From Pseudomonadota bacterium (GTDB taxonomy: Bacteria > Pseudomonadota > Gammaproteobacteria > Burkholderiales > Burkholderiaceae_B): a DNA stretch of 6,811 bases. The stretch spans positions 1-6,811 of the forward strand of contig JAJYTK010000052.1 in the NCBI GenBank assembly GCA_021793095.1. The letters are read 5' to 3'. How positions within the stretch are numbered: position 1 is the stretch's first letter; the number at the start of each line of letters is the position of its first letter. Positions 1-6,378 of the stretch are shown piece after piece. A program made the translations under genes and the position numbers. The notes under the pieces were generated by a model. That model ran no database searches. It had not been told where the DNA came from and was given only the letters and a program-made list of their open reading frames with translations.

Positions 1-308
1 GAAGATCCATCCTCTGCCGCCGCACTGCTACCCGCCGCATGACGACTCTCGGACGAACCAGAACGGCTGCTGCTAGAGCCGGCGGACTTGGTCATGTGAT
101 CAAGTGGGAGGTAGAGCATATTATTACCCCCATCCACATCAACCAATACCTTGCTGGCTTGCTTCATGATGTTCTCAAAGGTATCTAGGTAGAGCCTATC
201 GCGCATCACCTCAGGCGACTTGAGATACTCACCCAATACGCTGGTAAAGCGTGCGGCATCCCCCTTGGCGCTACCAATCACACGTGCTTTGTACCCCTCG
301 GCATCCTG
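1..308 (-). pseudogene. hflK: HflK C-terminal fragment in the -1 frame (runs off window)
   Basis: This is the rest of hflK, out of frame with the upstream part. From about 308 it reads (Q)DAEGYKARVIGSAKGDAARF, then SVLGEYLKSPEVMRDRLYLD, then a region with MKQASKVLVDVDGGNNMLYL. These are the usual HflK elements: the 'A.GY..RV...A.GDA.RF' coiled-coil segment, 'P.V.R.R.Y.DT' and the '.LLYLPLD' end. About 101 codons are open from 305 to the window edge with no stop, and no suitable start codon or ribosome binding site marks an independent gene. The tail after LPLDHMTKSA is rich in Ser and Ala (residues near positions 80-1), as is common for the variable HflK C-terminus. With the frame repaired, HflK would exceed 408 residues, a normal length. 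hflC is expected just beyond position 1, but that is not visible here. Confidence 0.8.
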
Positions 309-1225
309 ATCATGCGGGCGACCTGACCAAATGCCTCGGGCAATACCTTGTTCGCATAGGCGTTACCTTCGTTGATTTGTCGCTCGCGGTCCTGGCCTGC
401 TTTGACGGCATCGTCAAAGGCGGCCAATACCTGCTCGGGTGGCTGTACGTTTTGAATGGCGACGGTGCTGATTTGAATCCCGGTTTTATAGCGATTCAGA
501 ATGGACTGCGCAAGCTCTTGTACTTCGGAGGCAACCTCGGTACGGCCCGAATAAAGAACAAAGTCCATGGGTTTTTTACCGACCACCTCGCGCATTGCAG
601 TTTCTACCGCCTGTCGTACAGACTCATCGGGATCGCTGGTATTAAACAAATAATCAGGAGCACCGGTCTGCAGCAAGCGATACTGCACCACAAATTGCAC
701 ATCAACAATACTCTCGTCGGCAGTTAACATCAGCGACTCAGTGAGTACCTTGTTGCGAGATGAACCGCGGAACCCAATCTCAAAGGTACGTAATTGCGCA
801 ATATTGACGGTTTGACTGGCCTCGATGGGCGTGGGCCAATGCCACTGCAAACCAGGATTTAAAGTGCGCACATACTGACCAAAGCGAGTCACGACAGCGA
901 CCTGCCCCTCTTGGACCACGATAAATCCGCTGGCCATCCACAAACCGACAATGGCGATCAGCAACGCGAGAAAAATCTTGGGTGAGCCCTTGGGCAGACG
1001 AGGACGTCCGCCACCACCTGCCGGTGGCCGAGGCGGTTTGTTTTTCTTGCCACCAAAAAGCGAAGATAAACGGCGGTTAAAGTCGCGCCACACCTCGTCC
1101 AAATCAGGTGGCCCTTCTTGATTGCCCTGAGGCTGGTTGGAGGGCCGATTGGCGTCGTCCTTTTTATCCCCGTTGCGGCCCCAACCTGGATCGTTGAGGT
1201 TAAATATTCTTGATATGAATCGCAT
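278..1225 (-). CDS. hflK: FtsH protease modulator HflK, frame-broken N-terminal ORF
   Basis: HflK forms, with HflC, an inner-membrane SPFH complex that encloses and modulates FtsH. This frame encodes 315 residues. The N-terminus MRFISRIFNLNDPGWG matches the family start, so I use the ATG at 1225; an in-frame ATG at 1273 would add 16 unrelated residues inside hflX. Residues 17-82 are a Pro/Gly-rich cytoplasmic segment including DLDEVWRDFNRRL. One membrane segment (about 84-104, IFLALLIAIVGLWMASGFIVV region) is followed by the periplasmic SPFH/Band 7 domain (VQEGQVAVVTRFGQ and so on). After QVARMI (301-306) the frame reads nine unrelated residues (RMPRGTKHV) and stops at TGA 280-278. The family sequence resumes in the -1 frame (next entry). 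Alignment by eye calls for exactly one extra base, for example ATC-CAG in place of ATCAG at 310-306. The site has no slippery heptamer. I favour a sequence error or a frameshift mutation over programmed frameshifting. Confidence 0.85.
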   Translation of the reverse strand: MRFISRIFNLNDPGWGRNGDKKDDANRPSNQPQGNQEGPPDLDEVWRDFNRRLSSLFGGKKNKPPRPPAGGGGRPRLPKGSPKIFLALLIAIVGLWMASGFIVVQEGQVAVVTRFGQYVRTLNPGLQWHWPTPIEASQTVNIAQLRTFEIGFRGSSRNKVLTESLMLTADESIVDVQFVVQYRLLQTGAPDYLFNTSDPDESVRQAVETAMREVVGKKPMDFVLYSGRTEVASEVQELAQSILNRYKTGIQISTVAIQNVQPPEQVLAAFDDAVKAGQDRERQINEGNAYANKVLPEAFGQVARMIRMPRGTKHV

Positions 1226-2297
1226 TATTTTCCGATACTTTACTTGCTTCAACGATTGCGTCACGCAGGTCATCTAACCCCGTACGCTCAATCGAACTGA
1301 CAAAGACTCGCGAAATGATACCATGGTCATCGCGCTCTATCCGTGGACTGAAGTGCGTCTGGTCGATTTTGTTATAAACCAAAATCCGCGGTACCTCGCC
1401 GGCACCGATATCATCGAGCACCTTGTTGACCTCAAAGATTTGTTCGTCGCGTTGCGGGCTGGCCGCATCCACCACATGGAGCAACAAATCGGCATGAACA
1501 GTTTCCTCGAGGGTTGCTTTAAAAGCAGCAATGAGTGTGGGTGGCAGATCACGAATAAATCCTACCGTGTCTGACAGCACAACATGCCCTACCCCATGAA
1601 TCCAGATGCGCCTAGAGGTCGTATCAAGCGTTGCAAATAACTGGTCCGCTGCATAGGCTTCAGCGCGGGTGAGCGCATTAAATAGCGTTGACTTACCCGC
1701 GTTGGTATAGCCCACTAATGATACATTAAACACATCGCCGCGCATACGGGCACGGCGTTGTGTTGTGCGTTGTCGACCGAGCTTTTCTAGTCGTTGGCGC
1801 AGTGTTTTAACGCGCCGACCAATCATCCGACGGTCTAATTCTAACTGAGATTCACCTGGACCCCGCGTGCCGATACCGCCCTGTTGTCGCTCTAAATGCG
1901 ACCAACGCCCGGTCAGCCTCGTGGAGAGGTGTTGTAATTGTGCTAACTCGACCTGTAATTTACCCTCGTGGCTTTGAGCACGCAGGGCAAATATATCCAG
2001 TATCAACGCTACTCTGTCTACCACTCTTTTATTGGCAGCTTGTTCGATATTACGCTGCTGGGCAGGACTCAGTGGCTGATCAAAAAGGATAATATCTACG
2101 TTATGAGTATGTACGCTGCTGATAATTTCATCGAGCTTTCCTTTGCCGACATAATGCGCTGGATCGGGTCTGCGTCGACGTACTTGGATAATATCGCATA
2201 CCTGGGCCCCGGCCCCTCTGGCAAGCATCAGGAATTCCTCAGCATGCGCAGCATAATCAAGGTCGTTTAGGTCAACACTAACAACAAGTGCCCTCAT
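1200..2297 (-). CDS. hflX: Ribosome-associated GTPase HflX
   Basis: This 365-residue protein is HflX, a GTPase that binds the 50S subunit and can split stalled 70S ribosomes under heat stress. The N-terminal HflX domain covers about 1-135 and includes YVGKGKLDEI (49-58). A basic coiled linker follows with the signature GGIGTRGPGES (140-150) and Arg-rich helix (about 155-187). The GTPase domain has G1 GYTNAGKS (196-203), switch I LDTTSR (224-229), G3 DTVGF (243-247) and G4 NKID (309-312), with a plausible G5 at SSIE (334-337). Length is typical for short HflX forms. I start at the ATG at 2297: AAAGAG lies 7 nt upstream, whereas a TTG at 2303 would be only about 2 nt from that site. The C-terminus (NNAIHIKNI, TAA at 1202-1200) overlaps the start of hflK by 26 nt, which suggests translational coupling. 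Confidence 0.96.
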   Translation of the reverse strand: MRALVVSVDLNDLDYAAHAEEFLMLARGAGAQVCDIIQVRRRRPDPAHYVGKGKLDEIISSVHTHNVDIILFDQPLSPAQQRNIEQAANKRVVDRVALILDIFALRAQSHEGKLQVELAQLQHLSTRLTGRWSHLERQQGGIGTRGPGESQLELDRRMIGRRVKTLRQRLEKLGRQRTTQRRARMRGDVFNVSLVGYTNAGKSTLFNALTRAEAYAADQLFATLDTTSRRIWIHGVGHVVLSDTVGFIRDLPPTLIAAFKATLEETVHADLLLHVVDAASPQRDEQIFEVNKVLDDIGAGEVPRILVYNKIDQTHFSPRIERDDHGIISRVFVSSIERTGLDDLRDAIVEASKVSENNAIHIKNI

Positions 2298-2316
2298 GGA
2301 CAATCTCTTTACAAGC

Positions 2317-2344
2317 CCGCACCCTCAAAAAGATGAGCGTGCGG
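2317..2344 (-). other. RNA hairpin between hfq and hflX
   Basis: Read on the minus strand, CCGCAC-g-CTCA pairs with TGAG-g-GTGCGG: a 6-bp stem, one G-G mismatch and 4 more pairs around a 6-nt U-rich loop (TCTTTT). It starts 20 nt after the hfq stop codon and ends 19 nt before the hflX ATG. No U-run follows the stem (GCTTGTAAAGAG comes next), so it is not a standard intrinsic terminator. It could stabilise the hfq 3' end, partly attenuate read-through, or affect access to the hflX ribosome binding site just downstream. Confidence 0.55.
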
Positions 2345-2364
2345 TCCTGATTTAACAGTGCGCT

Positions 2365-2601
2365 TTATTCGGCGCCGTCTTCTTTTTTCAGAGACACAGG
2401 GCGTGCCGGCACCACGGTAGAGATGGCATGCTTGTATACCATTTGAGTCACTGTATTGCGCAGCAGCACGACATATTGGTCAAAGGATTCAATTTGCCCT
2501 TGTAGTTTAATACCATTCACAAGGTAAATTGAGACGGGAATATGTTCCTTGCGTAGGGCGTTTAAAAATGGGTCTTGTAGTATTTGCCCTTTATTGCTCA
2601 T
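2365..2601 (-). CDS. hfq: RNA chaperone Hfq
   Basis: This 78-residue protein is Hfq, the hexameric Sm-like chaperone that binds sRNAs and mRNAs and promotes their pairing. It opens with [19 protein letters not shown], the usual alpha-helix with the proximal-face residues Gln8, Asp9 and Phe11. Next comes the Sm1 strand region ([19 protein letters not shown], residues 23-41) and then the Sm2 motif YKHAIST (56-62), whose Lys57 and His58 form the poly-U pocket. The tail after residue 68 is short (about 10 residues), as is common in betaproteobacteria, and lacks the long disordered tail of E. coli Hfq (102 residues). The ATG at 2601 has the ribosome binding site TTGGAG (2615-2610), 8 nt away. It is followed by hflX after 67 bp, as in the classical hfq-hflX-hflK-hflC arrangement. 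Confidence 0.98.
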   Translation of the reverse strand: MSNKGQILQDPFLNALRKEHIPVSIYLVNGIKLQGQIESFDQYVVLLRNTVTQMVYKHAISTVVPARPVSLKKEDGAE

Positions 2602-2645
2602 TGGCTAGGCTCCAATTATGTTGTTATTAAAATGAAACGAATCGG

Positions 2646-2658
2646 GTTTAAACGTTTA
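2646..2658. repeat. Two overlapping short palindromes upstream of hfq
   Basis: GTTTAAAC (2646-2653) and TAAACGTTTA (2649-2658) are both perfect palindromes and share five bases. They lie 45-57 bp upstream of the hfq start and downstream of the candidate -10 element, so a bound protein could affect hfq transcription. A weaker dyad, TGTAT-GCGG-ATACA, lies at 2674-2687. The sequence is AT-rich, and palindromes this short can arise by chance. I do not recognise the site of any particular regulator. Confidence 0.3.
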
Positions 2659-2693
2659 CCGCGCAGGATCCCCTGTATGCGGATACACGCCTT

Positions 2694-2702
2694 ACTATAA
2701 CA
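2694..2702 (-). promoter_or_regulatory. Possible extended -10 promoter for hfq
   Basis: On the minus strand the hisC-hfq gap contains TGTTATAGT, which fits the extended -10 pattern TGnTATAAT with one mismatch. No convincing TTGACA lies 16-18 bp upstream, which extended -10 promoters can tolerate. Transcription would start near 2687 and give an hfq leader of about 85 nt. A dedicated hfq promoter is expected in many bacteria, but this placement is only by eye. Confidence 0.3.
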
Positions 2703-2733
2703 TTGACCACCCCATTGCTGCATGGTTCCGTCA

Positions 2734-3807
2734 TTAAATAGTGGCTTTTTTTATTGCCTCAAGCAAAGCCTCGCATTGCGCTCGGGTGCCCACCGTAATC
2801 CGTAGGTACTGATTGATCCGAGGCTGGTCAAAATAACGCACCAAAATCCCTTGAGCACGCAACGCCAAAAACACCTCTTTGGCCCCTTGTTGTAATGGTC
2901 GGGCAAAGACAAAGTTGGCCTTTGAAGGCAACACATCATAGCCCAACTGCTCTAAGCCCTGATGTAAATAAGCTCTGTTTTCAATGACCTGCTGATTGAC
3001 TTTTTCATAGTAGGCGGTGTCAGCCATCGCAGCAGCAGCACCTACTTGGGCCAAACGATCTAAAGGATATGAATTAAAACTATCTTTGACCCGCTGCAAT
3101 CCAGTGATGATTTCTGTATTGCCTAATGCATAGCCCACGCGCAGTCCAGCCAAAGCATAGCCTTTAGAAAAAGTGCGCGTCACCACTAAGTTAGCGTGCT
3201 CGGCTAATAGCTTGGCAGCGGAAATACCCCCAAAATCAATATACGCCTCGTCAACAATAACTGGAATACCTGCATTGGCTTGCAAGATTTCCGCAATGGC
3301 GTCCAAATCTAAATAATGCCCGGTCGGCGCATTGGGATTTGCAAAAATAATGCCCGCAGCCCCACTTTTCTGGGCTTCCATGTAGTCACTCGGCTGTATC
3401 TCAAAACGAGCATTTAATGCCACATAATGAGGCGCGATTGCGTTAAAGCGGCAATAGGTTTTATAAAAACTATAGGTAATGTCAGGCAGCCATAAGGGTT
3501 GATTGGCACGACGCAAGAGCCCATTAAATATATGGGCCAGCACCTCGTCGGAACTATTCCCTACAAATACCTGTGTCGGGTCAACCCTTTGGGTGGTCGC
3601 AATAGCTTGCACCAACACGTCCGACCCGGGTGTAGGATAAAGGCGCAAATCATCGGTTGCCGCCTGCTGTATAGCGCTTAAAGCACGGGGTGAAGGGCCA
3701 TACGCGTGCTCGTTTGTATTCAGTTTAATGAGCACATCTTCTTTGGGCTGCTCGCCCGGTACATAGGGCTCAAGCGCATGAACGTGATCGCTCCAGAACT
3801 GACTCAT
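2734..3807 (-). CDS. hisC: Histidinol-phosphate aminotransferase HisC
   Basis: This 357-residue fold-type I PLP enzyme most closely fits HisC, which moves an amino group from glutamate to imidazole-acetol phosphate in histidine synthesis. Visible family marks are LNTNEHAYGPSP (29-40), NPNAPTG (157-163), the PLP-contacting VDEAY with Asp186, the Schiff-base lysine in TFSKGYALAGLRVGY (Lys215, with Arg223) and the C-terminal YLRITVG with Arg336, the usual substrate-carboxylate arginine. I chose the ATG at 3807 because MSQFWSDHV..L.PYVPGEQP matches the usual start of betaproteobacterial HisC and GAGAGA lies 4 nt upstream. An in-frame ATG at 3852 would extend the gene 45 nt, with 35 nt inside der. 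The gap to the der stop is 10 nt, so the two are probably co-transcribed. It sits away from a his operon, so it could be a second hisC copy with overlapping specificity for aromatic amino acids; the sequence alone does not decide this. Confidence 0.92.
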   Translation of the reverse strand: MSQFWSDHVHALEPYVPGEQPKEDVLIKLNTNEHAYGPSPRALSAIQQAATDDLRLYPTPGSDVLVQAIATTQRVDPTQVFVGNSSDEVLAHIFNGLLRRANQPLWLPDITYSFYKTYCRFNAIAPHYVALNARFEIQPSDYMEAQKSGAAGIIFANPNAPTGHYLDLDAIAEILQANAGIPVIVDEAYIDFGGISAAKLLAEHANLVVTRTFSKGYALAGLRVGYALGNTEIITGLQRVKDSFNSYPLDRLAQVGAAAAMADTAYYEKVNQQVIENRAYLHQGLEQLGYDVLPSKANFVFARPLQQGAKEVFLALRAQGILVRYFDQPRINQYLRITVGTRAQCEALLEAIKKATI

Positions 3808-3817
3808 TTCGTCTCTC

Positions 3818-5218
3818 TCAGGCATAAGGGTTGTGGGCAGTACGAAACTCAATACGCAATGGCGTGCCCTCTAGTTTGAAAGCGCTACGTATTTGCCCCT
3901 CTATATAGCGCCGATAAGATTCGGGCACCTCGTGCAATGCGGTCCCATGGATCACGACCACTGGCGGGTTTTGCCCCCCCTGATGCGCATAGCGCAATTT
4001 GGGTCGTGAATGGCCACGACGGGGTGGCGGCTGTTGCTCAACGGCTTGATGAATGATTCGTGTTAATACGGGGGTAGGCATTTTAGTAAATGCCGCTTGG
4101 TGCGCAGCACGCACTGAGCGCATGACTGCCGCGAGCCCGTGCTTTTCCTGTGCAGAGATAGTGTGCATGCGCGCAAAGTCTAAAAACCGTAGCTTTCTAC
4201 GATAATCTCGCAATGCCCACTCGCGGGTGTAATCATCCAGACCATCCCACTTATTAATGGCCACGACGAGGGCGCGCCCGGATTCCACGATAAACCCTGC
4301 GATATTGGCATCCTGCTCTGAGATTTCAGACTGTGCATCTAATACCAACAAAACCACATTGGCCGCCTCAATCGCTTGCAGTGTTTTGATTACTGAAAAC
4401 TTTTCAATGGCCTCTTTGACCCTGCCACGGCGCCGAATCCCTGCCGTATCAATAAAGGTGTAGGGAATTCCTTTGTAATCAAAGTCTATCTCAATGGCAT
4501 CTCGGGTGGTGCCCGGCTCATTAAACGCAACCAACCGCTCTTCGCCAATAATCTGATTAATAAAAGTAGATTTACCCACATTAGGGCGCCCCACCACCGC
4601 CAAACGCAAGCGATGCGAAGCATCTTTTTCGCCCTCTGTAGGTGTTATGGCCTCATCAGCAGCCACCACATCGTCGCCCAAGGCCAGTGCGGGTTGCTGA
4701 GCGCTCACTTGCTCTAGCAAGCCCTCGATCAACGACGCCACTCCATCACCATGGGCAGCCGAAATCAGGTGAGGCTCGCCAAGTCCTAACTCATAGAAAT
4801 CAACCCCAGCAGCGGTATCACGCATGCCTTCGGCTTTGTTTACCGCCAAGCACACCGTCTGTCCACTACGACGTAACCGATCAGCAATGTGGAAATCCAA
4901 TGCGTGCAAACCATCGCGCACATCCACTAAGAAAATCACCCCATCGGCCTCGTTGATGGCTTGCTCGGTTTGATCAGCCATTTCTTTTTTGATGCCTTCT
5001 TTGACGATGGGCTCAAATCCCCCGGTATCCACCACTAAATAAGGCTGGGACGCACCGCGCCCTTCACCATAATGGCGATCGCGCGTCAAACCGGGGAAAT
5101 CTGCTACCAACGCCTGGCGGGAGCGCGTCAAGCGATTAAAAAGCGTTGATTTTCCCACATTGGCACGCCCCACAATGGCGATAACCGGCTTAAATATAGA
5201 TTGCGTATCCTGAGTCAC
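3818..5218 (-). CDS. der: Ribosome biogenesis GTPase Der (EngA)
   Basis: This is a 466-residue double GTPase needed for maturation of the 50S ribosomal subunit. GTPase domain 1 shows G1 GRANVGKS (17-24), G2 region GLTRDR (43-48), G3 DTGG (64-67), G4 NKAEG (127-131) and G5 SAAHGDG (153-159). An acidic linker (about 181-200) leads to domain 2, with G1 GRPNVGKS (210-217), PGTTRD (235-240), DTAG (257-260), NKWD (322-325) and SAQE (355-358). The C-terminal KH-like domain follows, with basic [14 protein letters not shown] (397-410) and an HG in VVVIHG. The start is GTG at 5218. The codon before it is the bamB stop TAA in the same frame, so no upstream start exists, and the next Met is at residue 80, after the first G1 motif. 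A GGGG lies 6 nt upstream of the GTG as a possible ribosome binding site. One oddity is Ala19 where most Der proteins have Pro in the first P-loop. The TGA at 3820-3818 overlaps the hisC ribosome binding site. Confidence 0.97.
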   Translation of the reverse strand: MTQDTQSIFKPVIAIVGRANVGKSTLFNRLTRSRQALVADFPGLTRDRHYGEGRGASQPYLVVDTGGFEPIVKEGIKKEMADQTEQAINEADGVIFLVDVRDGLHALDFHIADRLRRSGQTVCLAVNKAEGMRDTAAGVDFYELGLGEPHLISAAHGDGVASLIEGLLEQVSAQQPALALGDDVVAADEAITPTEGEKDASHRLRLAVVGRPNVGKSTFINQIIGEERLVAFNEPGTTRDAIEIDFDYKGIPYTFIDTAGIRRRGRVKEAIEKFSVIKTLQAIEAANVVLLVLDAQSEISEQDANIAGFIVESGRALVVAINKWDGLDDYTREWALRDYRRKLRFLDFARMHTISAQEKHGLAAVMRSVRAAHQAAFTKMPTPVLTRIIHQAVEQQPPPRRGHSRPKLRYAHQGGQNPPVVVIHGTALHEVPESYRRYIEGQIRSAFKLEGTPLRIEFRTAHNPYA

Positions 5219-6376
5219 TTAAACCCCAATGAAGACCAATTGGCCACCGTCTGTTTGAACTAACACACCGCCGTCCACTGCGACTGGTTGAGAGGTAATG
5301 GGCTTGGACCCAGCGCGAACACGTGCCATTTGGCGCCCATCGTGCGGGGCGAGAAAGTGGATATAGCCCTCAAAGTCACCCACCGCGACGATATTGCTAT
5401 ACACAGCAGGAGCGGTCAGGCGGCGATTACGTAACGCATCTTGTTCCCAAACGATATTGCCATCCTCTATGTCAAAGGCCACCACCTTGTCACGATTATC
5501 GGCGGCGTAGAGCATTTGATTATTGACGCCGATACCGCGCGCTGTAGAAAAATCTTCGGCCCAAAGTGGCTGCGCTTGGTTTGCCATATCAAAGCAAATG
5601 ATGCGCCCTTGATAAGAGGCAGCACACATTAATGGCCCCACAAACTCTGGGGCACCCACCACGTCGCTGATGCGCTCTAAATCTGTCGCACCATAGGATT
5701 GAGAAACGATCCCCTCCCATTGCAAAGCACCTGTGGCGGCATCAATCAATAACACACGGCCATTAGGCATCCCAGTCACGACCATCCCATCGACCAACAG
5801 CATCTGCATGGTGGTTTTAAGCGCTAATGCAGGCCCTGGACGTTGGATATTCCACAGCTCGTCACCAGTCTGTGCATCAAAGGCCTGTACCCTATAGTCG
5901 CTGCTACGCACAACGACCACTCCGTCACCCACCGCAGGCGGGATATTGACCTCACTGGTTGCCTTGGCTTTCCAGAGTTCTTTACCTTCGGAGTCCAAAG
6001 CAATGACGGTGCCATCAGGAGCGGCCACGGCGACCACCCGACCATCCGTACCCACGCCTGCCGATAAACGCTTGTTAACTTGGGTAGCCCATTTCACTCG
6101 GCCTGTCGATAAATCGACACGGCTGACCTGCCCGGACGCACTCGCGGTATAAACATCTTGACCTTGGACATAGGGAATAAAGCCAAAACCAGAGCCCGAT
6201 CCAATGGAAGCCGACCAACGCACCGAAGCCGGCATGCGGCCCTCGTACTCTGCCAGTGGTGCTGGCTCAAAACGAGGATCCTTGCTGGAAAACATAGAGC
6301 AAGCGCTTAAGGCCAGTACTGCACCAAGTATGAGAGAGCGCTGCACAATACGATGGATGCGTGTCAGGCGTTTCAT
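5219..6376 (-). CDS. bamB: Outer membrane assembly lipoprotein BamB
   Basis: This 385-residue protein is BamB, the beta-propeller lipoprotein of the BAM complex that helps BamA fold outer-membrane proteins. Residues 1-25 are a lipoprotein signal: basic N-terminus, hydrophobic stretch 14-23, then lipobox LSAC (23-26) with Cys26 as the lipidation site. Ser27 at +2 predicts outer-membrane sorting. The mature part carries PQQ-type blades that end in a conserved Trp: RVKW (W96), KELW (W135), DELW (W175), ALQW (W220), PLW (W272) and NIVW (W310), each near GxV.A.D segments. Length is close to E. coli BamB (392). The ATG at 6376 has a good ribosome binding site, AAGGAA at 6387-6382, and lies 2 nt after the yfgM stop. 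The gene ends in TAA immediately before the der GTG. It is clearly part of a yfgM-bamB-der operon, and nothing is missing. Confidence 0.96.
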   Translation of the reverse strand: MKRLTRIHRIVQRSLILGAVLALSACSMFSSKDPRFEPAPLAEYEGRMPASVRWSASIGSGSGFGFIPYVQGQDVYTASASGQVSRVDLSTGRVKWATQVNKRLSAGVGTDGRVVAVAAPDGTVIALDSEGKELWKAKATSEVNIPPAVGDGVVVVRSSDYRVQAFDAQTGDELWNIQRPGPALALKTTMQMLLVDGMVVTGMPNGRVLLIDAATGALQWEGIVSQSYGATDLERISDVVGAPEFVGPLMCAASYQGRIICFDMANQAQPLWAEDFSTARGIGVNNQMLYAADNRDKVVAFDIEDGNIVWEQDALRNRRLTAPAVYSNIVAVGDFEGYIHFLAPHDGRQMARVRAGSKPITSQPVAVDGGVLVQTDGGQLVFIGV

Positions 6377-6378
6377 GA

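Noticed and set aside
300..315. Programmed -1 frameshift in hflK
   Set aside because: The site (CGCATGATCAGGATG) has no X-XXY-YYZ slippery sequence and no obvious downstream stem, and programmed frameshifting is not known for hflK. A single-base deletion is simpler.
251..727. A 158-codon open frame on the plus strand opposite hflK
   Set aside because: It lies fully antisense to a clear HflK coding region, has no recognisable domain, and its codons mirror the real gene. It is a shadow frame.
2298..2303. TTG start for hflX at 2303
   Set aside because: It is too close to the AAAGAG site. The ATG two codons later has correct spacing.
2317..2344. Intrinsic terminator after hfq
   Set aside because: The stem is good, but on neither strand is it followed by a T-run; the T-run is in the loop.
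3808..3852. Earlier hisC start at 3852
   Set aside because: The extra 15 residues are unlike HisC and mostly overlap der. The ATG at 3807 has a ribosome binding site and the family N-terminus.
4642..4956. A 104-codon plus-strand frame opposite der
   Set aside because: Its His/Pro/Arg-rich, low-complexity translation is typical of the antisense of a real gene. Der is intact here on the other strand.
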